From positions 1 through 27,171 of IMG/VR virus record IMGVR_UViG_3300030451_005197: a stretch of 27,171 bases of DNA. One strand, written 5' to 3'. A program made the translations under genes and the position numbers. Shown piece by piece: positions 1-11,200 of the stretch. The notes below the pieces were generated by a model. The model was not told the origin of the DNA and did no database searches. It saw nothing but the letters and a program-made list of their open reading frames with translations. Within the stretch, counting starts at the first letter, position 1; every line of letters starts with the position of its first letter. Source of the stretch: a virus.

Positions 1-360
1 TTATCATTTAAACCACATCCTGTGACGAAAGACCTTACAGTTATCAAAAATGCGGATGCGATTAAGAGATCTGTAAGGAATTTAGTCGAAACTATCCCCA
101 GAGAGAGGTTTTTTAACCCTGTTCTTGGTACTGACATTCGATCAAGTCTATTTGACTTCTGTGATTTTGGTACAGCATCAACTATACAGAATCAAATTGA
201 AATTACAATTGATAATTTTGAACCGAGGATTGAAAATTTAGATGTTGAGGTGCTTCCAAGACCTGATAGGAACGAATTTGAAGTAAATATCTTCTTTGAC
301 ATCGTAGGACAACAGTTTCCCACTCAAGCATTCCAGTTCATATTAGAAGCCACTAGATAA
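1..360 (+). CDS. 25: Baseplate wedge protein gp25 (5'-partial)
   Basis: This is the 3' part of the gene for gp25, the small lysozyme-fold-related baseplate wedge subunit found in contractile tails (GPW/gp25 family). It binds gp6 and helps join the baseplate to the sheath. The reading frame is open from base 1 (residues LSFKPHPVT...), and the segment FKPHP followed by DLTVIKNADAIKRSVRNL is the usual gp25 beginning, so the GTG at 22 is an internal Val codon, not the start. Later family hallmarks are IPRERFFNPVLGTDIRSSLF, the acidic/aromatic stretch after it, and the C-terminal FPTQAFQFILEATR. Only about 10 N-terminal residues seem to be missing when compared with cyanophage homologues as I remember them. 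The stop is followed after one base by gene 6, which implies translational coupling. Confidence 0.93.
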   Translation, partial: LSFKPHPVTKDLTVIKNADAIKRSVRNLVETIPRERFFNPVLGTDIRSSLFDFCDFGTASTIQNQIEITIDNFEPRIENLDVEVLPRPDRNEFEVNIFFDIVGQQFPTQAFQFILEATR

Positions 361-361
361 T

Positions 362-2293
362 ATGCCATTTACTAAATTTTCAAACTTAGACTTTGACCAG
401 ATTAAGACTTCGATCAAAGATTATCTTCGAACAAACTCAAATTTTACTGATTTTGACTTTGAAGGGTCTAATTTTTCAGTTTTAATTGATACTCTGGCAT
501 ATAATACGTATATTACAGCATTTAATTCAAACATGGTTGTAAATGAGTCATTTCTAGACTCTGCAACTGTAAGAGAAAACGTAGTTTCACTTGCAAGAAA
601 CATTGGATATGTTCCAAGATCAAAAACTGCAGCAAAAGCAACCATATCTTTTGATATACAAGTAGATGATACGACACCAGACATATCTACAGTGACTTTA
701 AACGCAGGATTAGTGTGTATTGGTAGTAGTAATGATATTACATATACGTTTTCAATAGGAGAGGATATAACGACAACTGTAACAGAAGAGTTATTTAACT
801 CTAACAATGAAAAGACTGGATATAAAGCAAGTTTTAACTCAATTGAGGTTCTTCAAGGTACTTTTGTTAGAAAAACATTTACGGTTGATGGATCATTAGA
901 TCAAAGATTCATTTTAGACAACCCTTCAATTGATACTTCTACGATTATTGTCTATGTAAGAGATAGTGATAGTCAACAGGATAAAGGAACCTTGTTTACG
1001 AAGGTTGATAATATTTTAAATGTCAAACCATCATCAACCACCTTCTTAATACAAGAAATTCAAGATGAAAAATACGAACTTTTGTTCGGTGATGGTATTT
1101 TTGGCAGAAAAATTGAAAATGGCAAAACAATTGATGTAAGTTATATTATTACTGATGGAAAAGATGGAAATGGACCAGAAATTTTTTCATTCGCAGGATC
1201 TATCACAAATAGCAACAATGCAGGGGTTAGTTTGAATTCAACACCTACTGTTAATAAGATTCGTGCTGCCTCTAACGGGTCAGATATCGAACCAATTGAC
1301 TCTATTAAGTATTTTGCACCTAGACTCTACTCATCGCAGTACAGGGCGGTTACAGCAAGGGATTATGAGGCAATTATTCCACAAATTTATCCAAATACAG
1401 AGAGTGTTTCTGTGGTTGGAGGTGAGGAAATTGATCCACCTCAATTTGGAACAGTTTTCATAACAATAAAACCAAAAAATGGTGATTTTGTCTCAGATTT
1501 TGATAAAACACAAATACTATCAGATCTAAAAAATTATACATTGACTGGAATTAATCAAAAGATAGTAGACCTTAAGGTTCTTCATATAGAATTGGATTCA
1601 TCCATTTATTATGACTCATCAAAGGTCAAAAATATTTCTGAATTGAAAACTAGAATCACACAAGGACTTACCAATTATTCACAATCGGTAGAAATCAATA
1701 AATTTGGTGGTAGATTTAAATATAGTAAAGTTTTAGGTGTAATTGATAATATTGAAGATTCGATAACATCAAATATTACCAAAATTCGAATTAGAAGGAA
1801 TTTAAACGCATTTCTTAATCAATTTGCACAATATGAAATTTGTTTTGGTAATCGATTTAATGTTAAGAGTGAAGGATTAAATATTAAGAGCACTGGTTTT
1901 ACTATATCTGGTGTATCTGATACTGTATTCTTAACAGACACACCAAATGCAGATAAAGCAACTGGAGTCATGTCAATTGTGAAAAGAGATACAGTTGATG
2001 GTAAAAAAGTCATAATTGTTGAAAATGCAGGGACTGTTGATTACTTAAAAGGTGAAATAAATTTAACCACTATTAATATAACATCAACAGATAAACCAAA
2101 TGATATAATTGAAATACAGGCTTTCCCAGAATCCAATGATATCATTGGACTTCAAGATTTATACCTTAAATTTAACATAGCAAGTAGTTCAATAAATATG
2201 GTTAAAGACACTATTTCATCTGGAGATCAGATATCTGGTGTTGGATACAAAGTTACTTCAAGTTATACAAACGGAGATTTAGTACGAGGATAA
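362..2293 (+). CDS. 6: Baseplate wedge protein gp6 (baseplate J-like)
   Basis: A 643-residue protein close in length to T4 gp6 (660 residues). gp6 dimers form the inner ring of the baseplate and hold neighbouring wedges together; the family is related to the baseplate J proteins of other contractile systems. The N-terminus (MPFTKFSNLDFDQIKTSIKD) and the following DFEGSNFSVLIDTLAYNTY are the typical entry of T4-like marine gp6. The central part carries the J-like core, with YELLFGDGIFGRKIENG (about residues 237-253) and YRAVTARDYEAIIPQIYPNT (about 327-346). The start ATG lies one base after the gene 25 stop, and the gene ends two bases before the giant gene, so all three are probably co-translated late in infection. 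No frameshift or missing segment is visible. Confidence 0.93.
   Translation: MPFTKFSNLDFDQIKTSIKDYLRTNSNFTDFDFEGSNFSVLIDTLAYNTYITAFNSNMVVNESFLDSATVRENVVSLARNIGYVPRSKTAAKATISFDIQVDDTTPDISTVTLNAGLVCIGSSNDITYTFSIGEDITTTVTEELFNSNNEKTGYKASFNSIEVLQGTFVRKTFTVDGSLDQRFILDNPSIDTSTIIVYVRDSDSQQDKGTLFTKVDNILNVKPSSTTFLIQEIQDEKYELLFGDGIFGRKIENGKTIDVSYIITDGKDGNGPEIFSFAGSITNSNNAGVSLNSTPTVNKIRAASNGSDIEPIDSIKYFAPRLYSSQYRAVTARDYEAIIPQIYPNTESVSVVGGEEIDPPQFGTVFITIKPKNGDFVSDFDKTQILSDLKNYTLTGINQKIVDLKVLHIELDSSIYYDSSKVKNISELKTRITQGLTNYSQSVEINKFGGRFKYSKVLGVIDNIEDSITSNITKIRIRRNLNAFLNQFAQYEICFGNRFNVKSEGLNIKSTGFTISGVSDTVFLTDTPNADKATGVMSIVKRDTVDGKKVIIVENAGTVDYLKGEINLTTINITSTDKPNDIIEIQAFPESNDIIGLQDLYLKFNIASSSINMVKDTISSGDQISGVGYKVTSSYTNGDLVRG
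2286..2290 (+). promoter_or_regulatory. Shine-Dalgarno site for the giant gene
   Basis: GAGGA lies inside the last codons of gene 6, five bases before the ATG at 2295. It supports this start for the 12-kb gene and coupling to gene 6 termination at 2291-2293. Confidence 0.6.
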
Positions 2294-2294
2294 T

Positions 2295-5200
2295 ATGATA
2301 AGTACTGGTATTGATACAAGAATTAAGACTCAACAGATAATTGACAATCAACTCCCAGAGTTTATATTGTCAGAGAGTCCAGAAGCAGTTGATTTTTTAA
2401 AACAATATTATATCTCTCAAGAGTATACTGGTGCACCAGTAGATTTAATTGATAATTTAGATCAATATTTAAAATTAGACAATTTAACACCAGAAGTAGT
2501 AACTGGTAAAACAAATCTTTCAGTTGGTATTGGAACTGCAGATGAAACTATAACAGTTACATCCACAAAAGGATTTCCAGCATCTTATGGATTATTTAAA
2601 ATTGATGATGAAATAATTACGTATAAAGAAAAAACTGCAACTCAATTCTTAGAGTGTGAGCGTGGTTTCAGTGGAATTACAACCTATAGAGATTTAGATA
2701 ATCCATCAGAATTACTATTTTCTACAACTACAGCATCAACCCATGAAAGTAATGCAAATGTACAAAATTTAAGTGTTTTATTTTTACAAGAATTTTATAA
2801 AAAGTTAAAGAAAACGTTTACACCTGGTTTAGAAAACGCAAATTTTATTGAAACTTTAGATGTAAATAATTTCATAAAAGAATCAAGATCTTTTTATGAA
2901 TCAAAAGGAACTGAGGAATCATTTAGAATCTTATTTAATGTTTTATATGGTGTTGATCCAAAAGTAATAGATTTAGAAGAATATTTAATAAAACCATCAT
3001 CTGCAACATATGTAAGACGTAAAAGAATTATAGCGGAACAATTATCAGGTGATCCACTAAATTTAAAAGGTCAAACTATATTCAGAACGACTGATACTGC
3101 ATCAAGTGCATCAATATCAGAAGTTGAAATTTTAACAGGTATATCTGGGATATCAACTACAACAAACTATTTTATACTTGATGTTTTTGTTGGATTTGAT
3201 GATGCGGAGTTTATAACTGGTACATTTGAAGTTACTGGAAAAACGAAGGTAATTGATGATATTGAAAAAGACTCTAAAGTTATAACAGTTGATTCAACCA
3301 TTGGATTTTCAACTTCAGGAAAGATTATTTCAGGTATTAATACAGATATTCATTATACAGATAAAACGATTAATCAATTTTTAAATTGTAGTGGTATTGA
3401 TAATCCAATTAATTTAGGTGATGATATACTAGCTGATGATAAAATTTTTGGATATGAGAACGGAGATCTAACAAAAAAAGTAGAGTTAAGAATAACAGGC
3501 GTAGTAGATAAATTCATCCCAAATGAAAATAATAAACTTTCAATAGAAGGAGAAACAATTACTGTTAAAAGTATTGGTGAATTGATAAAAAATCCAATTA
3601 AAGATAAAACTCAAAAACAAATATTTGCAAATTCTTGGAATTATAATACATCATCTAATTACAATATAGTTTTTACAAAAGAACAAGAATCTAAACTTAA
3701 GGTATCTTCAACCATTGATAAATCAAGTTTAAAAGTAGGTGATGAAGTACAAATATTAGAAAGAAAAACTAGCAAATTTTCTTTAGGTAATGTTGTTACC
3801 TTTACATTAAATAATTCTCCCAAATCAATTTTTAAAGTATTAGAAATTTCTGATGATAACACTGAAGTAACTATAGATGAGACTTTAACTTTTAGTAGAA
3901 CACTGAAGTATTCACTTCGCAGAGTATTAAGAAAAGCTGCCAATGATATAGATCCAATTACGTTCGAACCAATTGGTGCTCCGATAGAGTTTGGTGATAA
4001 TAAATTAACATCTGATGTTCAAAATGTATACAATGAATCTGATACTCATTTATATGTTGCAAGTAATTCTTTACCATCACATCCTATTGCAAAAGATATT
4101 TCTCAAGCAGGTATTACCACTGTTGACACCAGCATTACAGGCACTATTCAAGGTCAAGATCCATCAACAAAAAAATATTCTATAATTTCTTTCTCAAACG
4201 AGGTTCCATTTGTTACAGGTGATAAAGTTTATTATGAACCAGAGTCAGTATCTTTAGTTGGATTGGATTCAGGTTTTTATTTTGTAAAAACTGTTAGTAA
4301 TAATCACAATCAAATAAAATTATTTAAAGCACCTGCATTTATCGAATCTGATAGATTTATTGAATTTGATGTTCCTACAATCAAAAATACTAAGCATAAT
4401 TTTATTTTAGCAAGTCAATATGATAAAAAAATATCATCACAAAAATTATTAAAAAAATATCCAATCATAGTCAATCAAAATTTAGGAAAAAATGTAGAGG
4501 TAGATTCTGGTTCAGTAGGAATGTTAATAGATGGTGTTGAAATACAGAGTTTAAAGTCATCAGATAGTATCTTTTATGGTTCAATAGAAGAGTTTACAGT
4601 GGCTAGTTCTGGTTCTGGTTATGATATTATTAACCCTCCAGTCATTGAAATAGGATCAGTTTCAACTGCTTCGACTCAAGCACTTGCGAGTCCTATTATA
4701 AGTGGAGATATAACAGAAATTCAAGTAGATCCTCAAAATTTTGATATTGAAGATATTGTATCAATTCAATTAACTGGGGGAAACAGTAGTGAAGCTGTTC
4801 TTCAACCTATTCTTAGAAAAAGGAATAGAATCTTAGAATTTAGTGGTGTTACAACTGCTTTTGGTGGTGGGATAGATACTAATTCAGAAACTGTAACATT
4901 TTTTAATCCTCATAACATAGTAAGTGGACAAGTTTTAGTATATGACAGAAATGATAATTTACCCTTAGGAATAGGAACATATCAGGGTAGTAATCAAGGA
5001 ACTGAAACATTAGTTGATGGTCAACAGTATTGGCCAGAAGTTGTTGGTTTATCTACTATCTTATTGTATAGAAGTGAAGGGGATTATGTAAGTGGTATTA
5101 ATACCATAGGATTTACTAATGTTGCAAAAAACGGAGTTCATAAGTTTAGATTAAAAGAGGCAAAAAATACTTTATCTGGTATTAGAGTTTTAAAATCAGG

Positions 5201-8200
5201 AAGACCTTACTTAAACAGAAAAGTATTTGTAAGTCCTAGTGTCGGAATATCAACATTTAAATCAACTATTACATTTAAAAATCATGGATTTTCAGATGGA
5301 GAAAATATTTCATATGAACCATCTGTTGGTTTAGGTGTTACTAATCCTCAAAGTATTGTTGGATTATCCACAAATATTCAATATAAAGTATTAAAGATAG
5401 ATGATGATAATTTTAGAGTCGCTAATGCTGGTGTAGGTGGAACTGACAATACCAATTTTATAAGTAGAAATCATATAGAATTAAAGACTAAAGGAACTGG
5501 ATATCAACTATTTAAGTATCCAAATATAGAAATTACTGTTAATGCAATTTATTCAGTACCAACCTCAGATAAAATAAATTTAACACCAATAATACAGGGT
5601 AAAATTATTGATGTTTCTCTTTATGAAAATGGAAGTGGTTATGGTAGCACTGATATTATAAACTATGAAAACAAACCAAATGTTGTAATTAAAAACGGAA
5701 CATCTAGAACAGGTAAAAATATAACACCATCAATAAGTCCTATAATATCTGATGGAAAATTAATTAATGTTAATATTCAAGATGGTGGTGCAGAATATCA
5801 TTCAACACCAGATCTAGTCGTTATTGGAAACGGAACGGGAGCTTCGTTAAGGGCAATAATAGACAAAGATGAAAATTCAAACACTTATCTGAAAATTATA
5901 GGTGTAGTTATATTAAATTCTGGTACTGGATATACTTTTGATCAAACTAGAATTAATGTTATTGTAAGAGGATCTAATTGTTTATTTAATACTAATATAG
6001 AAAAATTATCAGTTAATAATATTCAACTTTCAAGTTCAGTGTATTCGAAAAAATATGGTAGGGAATCTTTAGTTGAGTCTATTACTAGTGGATTACAATA
6101 TTCTGTTGTTGGTTATTCTACACAAATAGGTGTAGATGAATATGGTCAAAAAATTGATGATTTTGGAAAAGAATTACATTCTCCTATAATTGGATGGGCA
6201 TATGATGGTAATCCAATATATGGTCCTTTTGGATATGATGATCCTTTTGATAATTCATCTACAGTTAGGGCATTAAAAAGCGGATATTCTCTGAATTCTA
6301 GCATTAAAGATCGAGGTGATTTACCTTTTGACTTAGGATTTTTTGTAGATGATTATTCATATACACCAGTAAATGATTTAGATGAGCATAATGGTAGATA
6401 TTGTAAAACACCAGATTATCCAAATGGAGTTTATGCATATTTTGCTACATTCGATCCAATAAACAAAGAACCACAATTTCCATATTTTATTGGTAAAACA
6501 TACAGATCAATGCCAGAGGTTTTAGATCCTCTTAGAGTATTATCACAATCTTTTGATTTTAACAATTCTGAATTAGTTAGAAATACATTCCCATACAAAT
6601 TATCTGATCCAAATGCTGGTAATGATTTTATTATTGAATCCAATGAAATAATACCTCAAATTACTAAAGTTACCTCTGTAACTCAAGGTTTTATAAACTC
6701 ATTAGAAATTTTAAAATCAGGACAAGATTATAAAATTAATGATAATGTAGTTCTTGATGATTCTGGAACTGGTGGTAGTGGAGCAACTGCTTTTGTCAGT
6801 AAAATTGAAGGAAAACCGATAACAGAAATTAATACAACATTTGAATCTTTAGAAAATGTTACTTTTATTAGAAAAGATTCTGATACTATATCGGTATTTG
6901 TGTCAGATACACATGATCTTGATGTTGGAGATAACTTAGAAATATCAGGTTTAAGCACAGATATTAAATCATTAACTGATGAACCTTTAATAGGAAATCA
7001 TAATGTTTCATTTGTACCCAGTGAATCAACAATTTTATATAAAGAACTGCAATCAAATTCAAACACTGGAATTATAACTGACATATTTGTATACAAAACA
7101 GATGTCATTTCAGTTGGAAGTAGTATTGGAATTGGAACTGAAAAATTAATTGTTTTGAATAAATTTGATGATAGGAATATTTTGAGAGTTGAGAGAGGAA
7201 TAACTGGAACAGCACATTCATTCTCTTCTAAAGTAAACTTAATTCCTAGCTTCTTTGATATTCCTTTTAAATCAACTGCATTTGACTCTAAAGTAGATGA
7301 TGTTGTATATTTTAATCCTAGACAATCTGTTGGAATCGCTACAACTGTTGGAATATCATCATCTGTATCAGTAACTGTTGGGGACATTACAAGTCAAGTA
7401 TCTGTACCTGCACAAAGTATTTACTTGCCAAATCATCCATTTAAAACAGGTCAACAAGTAACATTAAAAACTGATGGTAATAGTTCTATTGAAGTGTCTA
7501 GGGATGGGTCGGGTTTATCAAATCAAGTATTTACGATTCCATTCTCAGGATCAACTCAAAATTTATTTGTAATAAACAAATCACCAAATTATATTGGAAT
7601 AGTAACTCAGGTAGGTTTAATAACATCAACAAATGGATTATTCTTTAGAACTAATGGAGATGATTACTATAAGTATAGATTCGAATCTAATTTTGACAAA
7701 GTAATTGGAAATATAGAAAGAATTAATTCATCAGTATCTTTAAGTACATCTCATAATTTATCAGTTGGTGACATTATTACTTTAGAAATTAATTCGGATA
7801 GATCAGTTGGAATTGGAACATCTAGTTCAATTAAAGTTAAGTATAATGATCTGACAGATAGTTTATTAGTAAATGAAATTGGATTTACATCAGCAGGTGT
7901 AAACACTGAAACAAATCAAATAACTTTAAATTCTCATGGATTAATAACTGGAGATAAAGTTTATTATGATGCAGATGATGAAGTTATTAGTGGTCTTGAT
8001 ACTGGTGGATATTTTGTCTACAGGTTAGATAGTAATACTATAAAATTAGCAAAAACATTTTACAACTCTAAAATTGTTCCACCAGATACTATGGGTTTAG
8101 TATCAATTGGTGGATCAGAACAAAAAATATCATTAATCAATCCACCTATTTCTGTTATTAGAGACAATGATTTAGTATTTGATGTTTCAGATTCTTCTCT

Positions 8201-11200
8201 AAATGGATTTGACTTTAAAATTTATCAAGATGAAAATTTTGATAATAATTTCGTATCAACGGGAACAACAGAAACAAATACTGTTTCAACATCTGGAACT
8301 CCTGGTGTAACACCAACAGCTACAGTAACAGTAAATTATTCAGTAGATAATCCTTCAAACTTATTTTATAATGTTGAAAAATCTGGTTTTATAAGCACCT
8401 CTGATATAGATGTTAAAAATAGTTCTAGAATATCTTATGCTGATAGTAAATATAATCAAGATTATTCCATTGTTAGTTTACCATCAGATACTCAATTTAA
8501 TATTAGATTAAAATCAAAACCTGAGATACTTGTATATAATAAATCAAACACAGATGTTTTAAAGTATAGCACAACATCAAAAACAGATAAGGGATCAATT
8601 AATAAAATAAACTTGTCATCTGGTGGAGGAGGATATAAAAATTCTCCTAGATTTGTAAGTGTAGCATCAACACAGGGGATTAATGCTAAATTATTACCAG
8701 ATTCAGCAACTACCAATAAAATTGAAAATGTAGATATATTAAATGTTGGATTTGAATATCCTTCCGATAAAACTTTAACTCCAATAGCAAATTTATCACC
8801 AGTAATTACCACTGTAAATTCAAATAAAATTACTTCTGTTGTTGTTACTGATGGTGGAAGAAATTTTATATCTGAACCAATATTAGTATTGCAAGATAAT
8901 GAAACTAAAAAAATTGTAGAAAGTGGATCCTTTAAAGCAAATGTAAATGAATCTCAATCAATATCTAGTGTTGATGTATTGACTGTAGCACAAGGTATAG
9001 GTGATTGCACTTTATTTACTAAAGAAAATACAAACGGAATACCAATTACAAATATAACAATAGGATCTACTATTGTTACTAATAGTGTTAGTGGTATAGT
9101 CACTGTCACATTAGCTACTCCTGTTTTAGGATTTTCAACAGCACCTTTTGAGGTTGGAGATACTCTTTTTGTAGAGGGAGTAGATAATGAGTATGGAGAT
9201 ACTTTTAATTCTCCAGTTAATCAATTTAGTTTTTACCCAGTTACAAATATACTTGGTGGAACTAATCCTAATCCATTTAGAATGGAATTTAACATCAGTG
9301 AATCTGTTTCAAATCCTGGTCTTGCAAAAACCTTACAAAATTTTGCATCTGTAGTTAACTTTAAAAGTTATCCTAAATTTAATTTGATAACAGAATTACC
9401 TGAATTTTTAACTGGAGAACAAATTTTAGTATCAAGAGATGATGGAACTTTACCTGAGGGTTTCAATTCTGTTGGTCTTACATTAGATAAAGTAACTAAT
9501 AATTATATAAAAGTTTTAGGTGATTTTGAATTGCAAAAAAATGATAGGTTAAAAGGGTCATTCTCTGGTGTGATAGCGACCATTAATACTATATTTTTCA
9601 ATAAAGGTAAATTTAATGTTAATTTTGGAGCAAATAGAAATATTGGTTGGTCTAATGATATTGGAAAATTAAATCAAGATTATCAAGTCATCCCAGATAA
9701 TGATTATTATCAAACATTATCATACACTATTCAAAGTCCAATTGAATATCAAACATTAGTAAGTCCAGTTAATAGTTTATTACATACAACGGGTTTGAAA
9801 AACTTTGCAGATGTTGGAATTTCAACTGCTGTTGGAGTCGGATCAACAGTTTCTGTAGATACCTCTACTATAATTAGAGATTTGACAACAGAAAACCGAG
9901 TTGATGCAATCAATGATTTTGATTTAGTTAAAGATGTAGATACCTTAACTAATCCAATTAGGTCTAAATTTGTAAGTTTTAATCAAGTCACACTATCAAA
10001 CTTTTTTGAATGTAGAACAAATAAAGTTTTATTGATGGATAATATTAATTCTCTCTTTAAAAGTGCTACTAATAATGCTCAAGTCGATGGATCACTTAGC
10101 ATCTTAAGTGCTTTTAATAGATTTTTAGTGCAGACAAGAGTTCCTTCAGTTAGTGCTGGCATTGGTTCAACCACAAATACTGTACAAGTAACTGAATTAA
10201 TAGTATTTGCAGATTTCATCAATGAAAATATCTATACAATTCAAAAAGGAATCCTAGATGATGAAAGTCCAATAGTTGATTTTATAGGTGATAAGACTAA
10301 TGATGATGTTTATAGATTAAGATTTGTACCAACAGATCCTAATGATGTTGATTTACAACTTAAAATTTTACAACAAACATTTTTACCAGGTTCATCGAGT
10401 GGAACTACAACAGTGGGATTTGTTACTTTAAGTAATTCTAATCAAAATGTTCTACCTTCTGTAACATCTACAATAGCATCTTCAAATATATCAAATACAG
10501 AATCATTCTTTACTACGATTGAAGTTACAGATGCAATTACAAATGATAATAATATCATTGAAATTTATACCACTCATGATGGAACAAACTCATTCATATC
10601 AAACTACTCATTAGAAACTAATACAGGAGTATCAATAGGAACATTTACATCAGAAATTGATTCAAGTGTTTTAAAACTAAACTATAATAATGACACTTCA
10701 AATGAAGTTTTAATCAAATCAAAAACAGTTGGTTTTGGTACAACAGCATCTGGAATAGGAACATACAGATTTAAGACAAGTTCACAACCAGATGGTTCTG
10801 AAAATTCAGCTAGATTTGAATCAAACTTTGTTAGCATTGCATCCACAGATGTAATATCTGGTTTTACAACTACAAAAGATGCAACGATTAAAAGTATAAT
10901 TAGAGTTTCTGTTGGAGAAACAAGTTCATTACATCAGACTCTCATGACTCATGATGGTGAAAATACTTTCTTAACACATTATCCTTTCATATCAATTGGA
11001 AATGACGTTGGTATGGGAACGTTCTCCTCAGAATACAGTGGAAGTAATTTAAATTTAAAATTCCATCCTGACAATGATTTTATTGGAGTTGATTTACAAG
11101 TTCAATCATTCCATGAGATTATTAACTCAGATATAGATTTACTCAATATACCCCCATCTCTTCAATATGGAAATTCTTTAGAAACATTATCATTGTTAGA

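Noticed and set aside
22-24. GTG as the start codon of gp25
   Set aside because: The same frame is open to base 1 and encodes FKPHPVT, typical gp25 sequence, so the gene begins left of the window and this GTG is an internal valine.
6998-7387. 129-codon minus-strand frame inside the giant gene
   Set aside because: It lies wholly within a well-supported coding region, its composition follows from the AT-rich antisense codons, and no start context supports it.
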